From: Vanessa cardui | Taxonomy: Eukaryota > Arthropoda > Insecta > Lepidoptera > Nymphalidae | Reading direction: 5' to 3' | DNA: 64,000 nt | Assembly: GCF_905220365.1 (NCBI RefSeq) | Contig: NC_061134.1 | Location: forward strand, 14,683,263-14,747,262 | In this document: piece after piece, positions 38,818 to 49,300 of the stretch | How the letters are laid out: each line of letters opens with the position of its first letter | Position numbering within the stretch: position 1 is the stretch's first letter | Made by a program: the position numbers and the translations under genes | The notes under the pieces: model-generated | The model's input: only the letters and a program-made list of their open reading frames with translations | Told to the model about the DNA's origin: nothing | Databases searched by the model: none

Positions 38818-41800
38818 AGCAGATTACTACGTCGTCGACTTCACTGGACTGACAGTAGGTAGCCCGTGAATATTTTAGGAAATAGAAAAAGGAAAATTAT
38901 TCCTAATTAAAATATACATACTTATTATATCTATGTCGTAAAATTTTATCTTTAGACTTCTCCTAAATTTATTTTAATATTTTCCCCTTTAAGCTGTTTT
39001 TAATCTGAGATCTAGACGTATTTGTTAGATAAAATTGTATTTTTTACGTAGTAAAATTTATAATACTGATTCCTTAAGCGAACAAATGCGGTACTTCGAC
39101 TATTCTATGAGATAAAATGGAAGAGCATTGTCTCGTAATCTCGAGTGTCCCTGCGCCGCGGGGCACACTCCGAGCCCTGAGAGGTGCTGGAGTTACTTGA
39201 ACTGAATACACTCAATGAATTTATAGGCAGGTGACGCATTAAAACAGCCTTAAAGCAACATATCAAATAAAAAGTGAGAGCTGAAGCCGTAATAACTATT
39301 GTTACTTATATTGGTACAGATTTTAAGCTTTGTTACGTAAGTTGTTAAGAAATGTAAACGTAGTATAGCATTGACATTCACGTCAAACGGTGGAAGGAGA
39401 TTGATTAACGACTCAATGAGGAGTCAATAATCGAATGGCGAGACTGGGCCTCCGCTGAACTAATAGTGCCACGTAGAACGGGTTGGACGGTCGAACAGAG
39501 CCAATCGCTGCACACCCTCGAACGAAATCATCACATAAGTTAAATTGAAAACAACCAGAATCACGCAGCTGTGTTGCATCGGGTAGCTGACGTCAATGGG
39601 AGAACGGAAGCAATTCGCGGCAGTGATGACGGACCTCTGCTGCTGTAAGTATAATATACGACACGGACAACACGATACAAATTGTATAGAAAATATTTGA
39701 AATACAAATAAATAAAGGCGTGAATGGCTTGAGGGGTTTAAAAGTATTACAATTAAGCTGAGTGTTGCGACCGTCGCGCTGACGACGATTGTGTTGACGG
39801 CGGAAATTTCGAAGCGTTTTATTTGATATGAAATAAATTTCCATTTTAAGATATCTTTTGTGAGTAGATCGCGGCTCGAGTGCAGTCGAGTTAGTGAGGT
39901 CTGAACAAAGGCTGTCGGTGCTGCGGAGCGCGCCGGCTGCGATACCGCGCCGCGCTGGCGGGGACTGATAACGTAATAATAAAACTACACTCACGATGAC
40001 TGCGATACAGTCGGATGTGAGATCATAGAGTACACTTTTTGAAACTGTATCCAATTAAGGTGTATGCTCATCCATTTGTGGCAATATATTTGGAGAATAA
40101 CACATTTCGGAGATTCACGTTAAATTTCAATACAATGTAACATCAGTGATTACTTCAGATTGCAACTATTCTACACTACTCACATATATAGACATGGATC
40201 GATCAATGGTTTATCTCCAAATTCTCTACAAGTGGGTGAAAGCGTCTTTGTTGCGGATTGATCCGGCATCGACATCCGATAGAATTATATACGACACATG
40301 CAGGTGTTCACTGTCGTTTAGGGATTTAAGTGTACAAATTAAATCTAAATCGTCAGAGCACCATTAAACCTATTCAACTCGTTTCACGTAGTGCTATAGT
40401 ACGATGATGAAGTCCTTTTATCCAAGAAAAAAACGAATCACAGTCTCATATAGCTTTTAAGAAGTATGTCAACGTGGCCGGCAGGTAGTAGTAATGTTAT
40501 ATTACATTTTGAATCAAAAATTATTACTTGAATGTACAAAGCTTTGACACAGTAAACTTTACCGTGATTAATTACTTGGACGGCGCCGCAGTTCTTTGCT
40601 GAGACAGCGGGCTCCTGAGTGTAATTACGAAGGCGAAGTTGGACAAAGAGATCATAGTTCTAATTATTAGTCAGACATAACTAATAATTAAATTGTTTGT
40701 TCGAACTAAAGACCTCGCGAAATCGCTCTTACTTTATAAAAAGTTTCACAACTTTCGTTTTACTTGTTTTTCCGATTTTTTAAAACTTGAATATTTTATT
40801 ATTAAGTGTTTATAGCTTCAGGAACAATATGGAATATAAAGTATGTTAATGGATTAGATATATTATTTTGATGATTACGTACCGAAAAACCGAATCCAAC
40901 CGAAAATTTAACACTACAACTGTACATAAACCTTCGATATTGATCGAAATAAATGCCATAAAAATAAAACAAAGGCGAAATTATAAACTTTTTAGCATTA
41001 TGGAATCAAGCAAATTAAATAATATAATAATAATTAATAAAAATTCTAAGCCTGAGATCACTGAACGTAGGTTAGTACTGAGAAACAAAAAAGAGTTAAT
41101 AAGGACTCCAAAGAGTTTTTTTTCAGTTTTCGGGAAGTGTCGGAATGTCTCGAAATAAACATTAATCTGATATGCATTACTATAACATTATAAATAACAT
41201 CACCAATAAAGTCCATGAAAAGCAAACCTTGGCGCGAGACTCGTGATATACGTTAAAAACTATAATATGACCAACTGGTACTGAGCACCAATACTGGAAT
41301 AAATTGCCCATCGCTAATTGTACCGGTGCGAGTACAACTACGAGGGAATGTTCATACTCAAGCGTTACGTAACGTGGTGTTTTCAATCGCCTCTGAAACA
41401 AAACCAACACCGGCTTCGGCTTAGAACACCGACCGAATCGTTCCGTGTGATTATGTCATATAAAAATATTTACGACTCTGACGCTTCACAATCACCAGCG
41501 ACATTTACTCAGCTGACACATAAAACCATTATAAATATCTCATTTTATTATAATACAAACATTTATTATTGATAACACTATTAGCAGAAGACCTTTACCC
41601 TACAGGATTCAGGTTGATGTGTGAGTATAATAGGGATGTAGCATAACAATTGTTTGTTTTACAAATGCCAAACTTTCGACATTTAGAAACCCAAAAATTT
41701 TCCAAAGAACAGAACCATATTTGAAACCCCTACTGATGAATGAATATTCTGTACAAACTTTTATCCCTAAAAATCTGTAACTACTGATTCTTCTTACTCA

Positions 41801-42341
41801 TAGAAGCAAGTCTAAACACTCCAATTTAAATTTTATTCAAATTTTTGAACTCTTAAAATGGCACCACCGTACCAACTTTCATCTTAAATTTCACTCTCCT
41901 ATGTCAAGATTATTTAAAAAAGCTTTGACGAGTGTCGTTAACTCATATTCTTTAGTAATATTTTATTATTACGAAATCACAAAGTTACCTGAAAAATAAT
42001 AATCATACAGTAGATATACATCACAATATACACATATAAACATATACACAATACTAGTGTTTCAGTTTGTATTCATTGTAATTAATTGTACGACATTGAG
42101 TAAGACTGACGTTGGCAATAGGAGATCTGAAATGACTGTCTAATTATCCTAACTTTATGACAAACTATCTTGATTTCGTTAAATAACAAATACGTATAGT
42201 AAAGGAATATATTATAAATATATAATATAAATACTTATCGAAAACATATATTTTAATCGTAAAGCACTCTCTACCCTATCAAAATTCATTGAGTGTTTAA
42301 GGACAAGAAAGCTATAGAAAGATAGAATAGAAAGCGAATTA
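38818..42341. other. No gene seen
   Basis: A 153-codon minus-strand frame at 39593-40054 has no ATG at its start and no domain. A CpG-rich patch lies at 39890-39970. The rest is AT-rich with no recognised repeat. Confidence 0.45.
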
Positions 42342-43651
42342 TAGTAGGGGAGGCGAAGCGGGGATTTTTGAAGTGACTCGAGCGTGTCAGATAATTATAC
42401 ACAGAGAATCCTTGTATCCTCTAATGTACCTCTACCGAATATGAACCCTTCATATGGCGGGATATGCTGAGGGGAACCCGTCAGATTAGTAAAAAAAAAT
42501 CGATCCTCTGAAAAACTCGAGCGCGTCAGATTAAGTAAGAGTAAGTTAATTACATGTAGAAAAGTGTATATCTAAATAATCTGACGATTTCAGCGTGGCA
42601 TTGAGAAATTAGCAAGCTCTAAAGTTGAAAAAAAAAAACGTCATCTTGAAATACTCGAGCGCGCTTCTGTTTTTTTTTAACTATAGGAAATATTGTCAGA
42701 AGCACGAGAAACTACTAATCTGACGGTTTCCATGGTTTCCAAATCGTGGTGGAAAGGTGAAGCGTACAGCGGTTGAGAGCTGATATTTTAGGAGATACTT
42801 CTGATTCAGGTACGTTTTTTTTATATATTATAATGATAATATCATAACATAAATGCAGCACAATGGTCTACCATAACCATTCATGGTTACAGAACCACGA
42901 GATGACGAGGACGTCCAGGAAGTTGAAGAAACAAAGTACGAAGATGAATCATCCAGCGAAGATGAAGATTAACATTTATATTTCACACGTCAATTATACA
43001 TACGGGTTTTTATTTGTAATGATGTATTTTTAATTTTGTATATGAATAAATTATAACTATTTTATATGAAAATGCGAATATCTTGTTGTTCAATTTCGTT
43101 AAAAATGGTCAGAATAACGATATCCCTCAATATAATTGTCAGATTATTCTACAGAGGTACTATTGTATCAATATGAACCCCCTGCATGAAAATCTGACGC
43201 GCCGGAGTATTTCAAGTTCACAATTTTTTTTTACACATTCAAAAATTAATAATTTTTAAATGTCACATCCAAAACGTCAGACATTTTAATACGACACTTT
43301 TGAGGGTTTAATATGCCTACACTTCGAATTTCTGACACGCTCGAGTAACTTTTTTTTTTTTGATTTTCAACCCCTTGTTATAGGCAACCCCCTCACATTA
43401 ATTGTCAGATTAATATATAATGGTTATCAGGAATATAAAGCGCGTTTATACTGTTAATGGCTGACGCGCTCGAGTATTTCTATACACCTATTTTTTTTTA
43501 CATTTTTAAAAATTTTTACACGCTCTCCCCATCGCTAAAATATAAAACCTGTAATGTACTTTTTTTCATTTTGAGACCTAAACTATCGAATCCAATAGGT
43601 CTCTAAGACGCTCGTATAACTGCAAATTTAGCATCCCGGCCTCCCCTACTA
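42342..43651. mobile_element. TIR element with TTA target duplication and periodic CTCGAGCG motifs
   Basis: Ends are TAGTAGGGGAGGC and its exact reverse complement, flanked by TTA on both sides (42339-42341, 43652-43654). ACTCGAGCG(C/T)G(T/C) motifs point inward from both ends at about 42375, 42518, 42652 and 43190, 43330, 43460, 43606, roughly 130-146 bases apart, often with TCAGATTA. A 3-bp TTA duplication fits PIF/Harbinger or a CACTA/Chapaev3-type element, but the ends match neither clearly. Superfamily unassigned. Confidence 0.75.
42883..42972 (+). pseudogene. Acidic C-terminal ORF remnant inside the TTA/TIR element
   Basis: ATG at 42883 opens 29 codons ending in an acidic tail (YEDESSSEDED) and TAA, followed by AATAAA at 43045. 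TTACAG just inside this ORF could be a splice acceptor, so this may be the last exon of a transposase whose main part is deleted. The protein family is not identifiable from the tail. Confidence 0.4.
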
Positions 43652-43654
43652 TTA

Positions 43655-44305
43655 GTTTTATACTCGTTTTAGATCCGCACTACTGGAGACGATTCTCAGT
43701 ACGGGAAGAGTAAGGCAGGGGAATTATGTTTAGGCTTGGTAGGTTAACTTGGTAGGTCGTGTGTGCCGCGAGCGCGCCTAATCGGCTGCAAACGGCGGCC
43801 CGGCCCCTCATCTCAGGGCGAAGGGTCGCCGTAGTGGCGTTGGCGGCGTCACGCTACATAAACCTGTTAGTGAAATATCTTTGGAGCAGAAACCTAGAGG
43901 ACTTCTCGCCTCATTCGCCGCAAGTGCGTGTCAAGTAATGCGAGAACCTGTAGAGCGATCACTTTTGTTATTTACCGTTTAACAAATAACTCTTGAGGTG
44001 TGGAACTATTAACCTTCAATAATACATGGAGTCAAAATATGATCTGATTAAATTATGCAATGAGCAGTCATTTATGTAATGTAGATAGTGTGGGCAAAGT
44101 GAAAATGTGACCTACGAGAACATCGTGTTACATATCACGTATATCACAAAGATAACCGTAAACAAAATAAACTTATTTGCTTACGAGTCGTACAAACTTA
44201 TTATGACTATTGAACCAACCGTCAACCGATCAAAAGTTATTGTATTGTACTAAGAATGTACAAATCGGCGTAAAATATAATCGTATGTTTCGCCATACAT
44301 ACCCG
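43655..44305. other. Upstream flank of the receptor gene
   Basis: A CpG-rich patch lies at 43760-43855. No element boundary or exon is supported. Confidence 0.4.
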
Positions 44306-44450
44306 GTAAGTAAGAGCGGCTCGGGCTGCGAGTGCCGCCCTGCGGCCGAGGCGGCGCCGCGCGGCAGTCGGCAGCGCCCGCCCGCCGCGACGCCGCGCCT
44401 CCGCCGAGACGGACGCAGCGCCGAGCGATCGCGCGCCAAAACTTTGCGAA
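44306..44450 (+). promoter_or_regulatory. CpG-rich patch upstream of the receptor, candidate promoter or 5' leader
   Basis: A strongly GC- and CpG-rich block about 380-520 bases before the start codon stands out in AT-rich DNA. It begins with CCCG|GTAAGTAAG, a textbook splice donor, so an untranslated leader exon could end at 44305. No transcription start can be assigned from sequence. Overlapping open frames here on both strands reflect base composition only. Confidence 0.35.
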
Positions 44451-44788
44451 CTTGTATCGTGGTGATCCGTTCAGCTATTTGCACTTATCAGGATTTTATT
44501 GCGTATGTAGGTCATGGAGTACAGTCGGTGCAGTGCACGTTTATATTTTTAGTTACGATTGATCGGAATTAACATAGTAACTACTCCTAATTTAGAGTTT
44601 CTGTTAAAATGTATCCGTGGTATAGTTTTAAATTGTTCTTAAACTATGCTACGCTGATATTTAGTGAATATAAATTTAGCCCCAATGATTAAGGAAGACA
44701 AATGTTTTAATTTATTGAATAAAATAAAAAAAACGTCACTTGGTGCGGCCAAAATTATCTAAAATTTTAAAGTAAAGTTAAAGCGAGG

Positions 44789-44824
44789 ATGTCATTCTGT
44801 GATAAATAGAAGGGGATGTGCTGA
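44789..44824 (+). promoter_or_regulatory. Two short upstream ORFs before the receptor start codon
   Basis: ATG 44789 opens a six-codon ORF (MSFCDK) ending at 44809. ATG 44816 opens a two-codon ORF (ATG TGC TGA) ending at 44824, two bases before the main ATG. If this DNA lies in the mature leader, both could lower or tune translation. That it is transcribed is assumed. Confidence 0.4.
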
Positions 44825-44826
44825 AC

Positions 44827-45552
44827 ATGGTGCCTGAGGCCGCGCTCGCCCTGCTGCTGCTGGCCATAGCCTCCCCGCACCGGCACGACCCACCGCTGAT
44901 TCTGACGAGCTTGGATCGCGATACTTCTAACATGTCCCTCATGCTCGTCAACTTCGCGTACCACGGCGCTGAGGAACATTACACTGTATTGGACGAAAGT
45001 TATCGCAACAAACGAGAATCGCACTCGCTCATAGGTACGTTCGATATATCAAAACTTTTCAAAAAGAGAAATCGTGCCAAGCAGGAGGAGGCCCAGCCCA
45101 GTGCGTCCTCACTCCGCTCCAAAGACACACACAGCACTCACGGAGAGGCGATCGCACTGTCTGCGAGTAGGGACGCCGTCGAACCAGAAAGGATACTTTA
45201 TGCGAATGAAACAACGACCACTACTGAGGGAACGCCCACCACTCCTCAAACCATACGTACCAGTACACCTGTTAGCGAGACTCCCGTCACGGTGAGCATT
45301 AAAGCGGCTGATAGGCCGACCCAAGTAAATAGTGTCAAGAATAAACTGAAAACTAGGAATAAGGAATCGAGAAAATCTAAGAGCGTCGCGAATACTAAGT
45401 CACAAGTTAGAAGTAACTCGAAAGGAAACGATCAAAGCAAACGTCGAGAAACGCGAGTCATCAACAAGAAGAAGGCCGAGAACGACAGCATATGGCCCGT
45501 GAAGCACGCCGCCGTCTTGGAGGGAGACATCGTGCTCGGCGGCCTCATGATG
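44827..45552 (+). CDS. mtt: Coding exon 1: signal peptide, long N-terminal extension, start of ligand-binding domain
   Basis: Encodes residues 1-242. The in-frame stop at 44803-44805 makes ATG 44827 the first in-frame Met. It begins with a hydrophobic core (ALALLLLAIAS) typical of a signal peptide. About 200 residues follow that are rich in Ser, Thr, Lys and Arg, with basic clusters (FKKRNRAK near residues 78-85, SKRRETR near 205-211) and possible N-glycosylation sites (NMS 35-37, NETT). The exon ends with EGDIVLGGL, the first strand of the mGluR Venus-flytrap domain. Donor: ATG|GTACGT at 45553, phase 0. The extension is much longer than the few dozen residues usual before this strand. Confidence 0.85.
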
Positions 45553-46321
45553 GTACGTGACACCACTGAGTCTAAAACATGCGCATCGTATATGAATATT
45601 ACAGCTCCGATTGAACTGGTTATTTTGTTACTTACTCTATTACTTTATTTACTACTATTACATGTTATATTCCTAATCAGTAACTGAAAAGAGAAAACGT
45701 CTGAAATGAAAATAAAATAAATATTTTGATAGGAATGAATGCTGTGTGAAAGATATATTATTAATATTAATACTATTCCATATTTAACTTTTGTTTCAAG
45801 TTTTTACGACAAGCAACAAGCGCAGTTTAATAATAAAGAAAATTATACTCTACGATAAAAATATAATTTATACCTTTATCACGCGGGAATGTACAAATAG
45901 CGACAGTTTTTTGTAGAATTCAAACAAAAAAACTGTACTTCTTTATAATATTAGTAAATATACATAAATAGTCACAGTTAAAACTAGAAACGATAGATAT
46001 TACGAGAATTAGATTAAATGAAATCGTTTACAATTATTTAGTACTAGCGACCCGCCCCGGCTTCGCACGGGTGCAATACTCCTACTAAATATACTACAAA
46101 ATTTGTTTATTTATGATATCACATTGCAAATTTCTAAAATTATAAGTGTTTTTTTACTAAATTGTACATGTATTATATACAAAAACCTTCCCCTTGAATC
46201 ACACTATCTATTAAAAAAACCGCATCAAAATCCGTTTTGAAGTTTGCAAGATATAGAGATATAGGGACAGAGAAGCGACTTTGTCAACCGACTTCCAAAA
46301 GGAGGAGGTTATCAATTCGTC

Positions 46322-46359
<38 letters not shown>

Positions 46360-49300
46360 GTTACCTCATAACTTTTCACTGGGTGGACCGATTTTGATAA
46401 TTTTTTTTTTGTTTGAAAGGTAGTGCTTCCCGTGGGGTCCCATTTTTTTATTTTTTTTTCCGATGATGGTATCCATGTGAAAACGACATAAGTCTTAAAT
46501 TTGCATTATGTATATGCGCGACAAATAGGTGAATAACTGAAAATCACGTTAACCAATTTTGATAATTCTTTTTTTATTATAAAATATATACTTCAAGGGT
46601 AATTTGGTGAAAGTTTGGTAAGGTTCTGAGCACAGGATCCATGACAAAGTAACGGAACGGAAGGGAACGGAACAATTCTGAGGAGCACGTTAGCGATACT
46701 CGGTCGAATCTTTTATTTATAGGTTATTTGGATATTTGAGTCACCTTCCGTAATGTGGTTATGTTTATGTAATTATCATAGTCGAATATTATAATCAACT
46801 AGCTACCCACCCCGGCTTCGCACGGGTGCAATACTGATACTAAATATACTACAGAATTTGTTTATATACGACATCACATCGCAAACTTCTAAAATTATCA
46901 GTGTTTCTTTACTATATTGTTCATGTTTTATATACACATACCTTCCCCTTGAATCACACTATCTTTTAAATGAAACCGCATCAAAATCCGTTGCGTAGAT
47001 TTAAAGATATAGGGACAGAGAAAGCGACTTTGTTTTATACTATGTAGTGATGGAACTCCTATACGGCTCGCAGTTAGGGTGCGATATGGGGCAGAATTTC
47101 TTACTATCTTTAATCAAATTTTGTGTATGTGATGTGATGTCATATGATGTACGAAATATAGTTGGTCTTTTTCAAAGTTTTTTTGCTGAGTTCGATTACA
47201 GCTCTTTCGAGGGATCCTTGTAGTTTACGCCGCGTGACGTATTAAATCCGCATTTTCGAAAGTCTATTTTTGCTTTATTCGAAAGTTTCCTTTGAAATTG
47301 TCCTCGAAGTAGTTTCTGACTCATATAAACGGAACGTTTAATCTATCCATATTAAAAAAAATTAGTTAGTCAACATCAGCTTCACTTAAAATAAAAAAAT
47401 AAATAAAATTTTAACAAAAAGAAAAACCGACTTCAAACAAAACACTATTTTAAAACAAATGAATATGCACGAAAAAGTAATAAAAATAATTGCGTATTCA
47501 ACATATTTTTTAGAGTCATCCTAAGTTAAATGAAATGAAAAATATTAGACTACTTAAAAGTCGATTAACGATTATATCATGTAGTTATAATTATTGTTAT
47601 ATTTGGAGTCGGTGTCAGCCAATAAAACCCTACAGTATATCTATCAAAAAACAATACGAAAATACTTTAACAAATATGTTTTTTTTACAAATTACCTTTT
47701 ACACAATAATATACTGGATCAATCAAGGGGCTCGTATCGCTTCTTTCTTTTGATTGTTGGGGCAAGGGCACCGTGGCTGACACCGGCTCCAAATATAACA
47801 ATAATTATAACTACATGATATAATCGTTAATCGACTTTTAAGTAGTCTAATATTTTTCATTTCATTTAACTTAGGATGACTCTAAAAAATATGTTGAATA
47901 CGCAATTATTTTTATTACTTTTTCGTGCATATTCATTTGTTTTAAAATAGTGTTTTGTTTGAAGTCGGTTTTTCTTTTTGTTAAAATTTTATTTTATACT
48001 ATGTAGTGAAGGAACTCCTAAACGGCTCACAGTTAGGATGCGATATGGGTTAAAATTTCGTACCGTCTTTAATCAAATTTTATGAATGTGATGTGATGCC
48101 ATATGATGTACGACATATATTACCTAGCTCTTTTGCAAAGTTGCAGTTCTTTCGATGGTGGTACCTTGTAATTTATGGCGCATGTATTGAAGCCGCATTT
48201 TCGAAACTCTATTTTTGCTTTATTTGCAAGTTCCTCGAAGTAGTTTCTGACTCATATAAACAGCACGCTTAATCTATCCATATTAGGAAAAATTAGGTAA
48301 TCTACATCGGCTTCACATAAAATCAAAAATTTAATAAAAATTTTAAGTAGTCTAATAGTTTTCATTTCATTTTACTTAGGAGGACTCTAAAAATATGTTG
48401 AATACGCAATTATTTTTATGACTTTTTAGTGTATTTTAATTTGTTTTAAAGTAGTGTTTTGTTTGAAGTCGGTTTTTCTTTTTGTTAAAATTTTTATTTA
48501 TATACTATGTAGCGATAACAAATAGGTACAGTATACACAGTTTTCAGGAAATACAAACCGCTATGTCCCTGCGTTTTAAAATTGTAATATCTTCGAAAAC
48601 ATTCATTTAAATTACATGCCAAGAGCCATATTGATCTATATTGAATGCACAACTTATTTAAGGTACCTAATTTGATAAGAATTAATGCTATATTGCTTAA
48701 AATCGCTTCGAAAATAAGCCATTATTTCTCGTAAAAAGTAAATATTTATTGTGGGTTAACATATTAGAAACTTTTCAAATTATCAGTGTTACTTAACTAT
48801 ACTGTCTATATATATAAAACCGCATCAAAATCCGTTGCGTAGTTTTAAAAATTTAAGCGTACAAAGGGACAGATAAAGCGACTTTGTTTTATACTATGTA
48901 AAGATTACTTCTCAGAGTGAATGAATTAGAATGCAATATAATATTGCAACTGAATTCGTCAGGAGAGCGCCGCCGATAGGAATGGTTATCAAAAACCAAA
49001 ATACACTATACTTTGGTTGCTCTTACAAAGCTTTTGACTCGTAATCTTACAGAATTCATTTAAAGTAAAGCTCATATGTTTAAACGACCCTGCATAATGT
49101 TATGGATACTGTTTGAGTTAAGTTCATTAAGAGCTGTGACAGGGCAGGACCGCAAACTTTGCGGCGCCGCACGTAAACACGCTTATTAAAACGGTTATCA
49201 TGTACCCGACTGCCGAGGATACGTGTGCTTTAGAGGACGCAGGCCAATATAAACCGGAGGTTACAAAGAAATACTATATAATTAAATCATACGAAAGTAA

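Larger units (their letters stand above)
46044..48009 (-). mobile_element. Older Helitron split by composite copy C
   Basis: 46044-46284 carries CTAG, the GGCTTCGCACGGGTGCAA hairpin region and AACCGCATCAAAATCCGTTT. Its last part (TTTATACTATGTAGTGA) resumes at 47991-48009, beyond copy C. The sequence that follows it (48010-48500) is the rest of an older, diverged composite. Confidence 0.75.

Noticed and set aside
39593..40054. 153-codon open frame on the minus strand with two hydrophobic stretches
   Set aside because: It begins with TTG, not ATG, has no recognised domain and lies in mixed-composition DNA. Most likely chance.
44210..44572. Overlapping 84- to 120-codon frames on both strands upstream of the receptor
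   Set aside because: They result from the CpG-rich patch, which lacks stops in all frames. No domain and no conservation signal.
15100..48500. Repeated similar blocks as a possible CRISPR-like or satellite array
   Set aside because: The copies are kilobases apart, 1.6-1.7 kb long and dispersed. They are transposable elements in a eukaryote.
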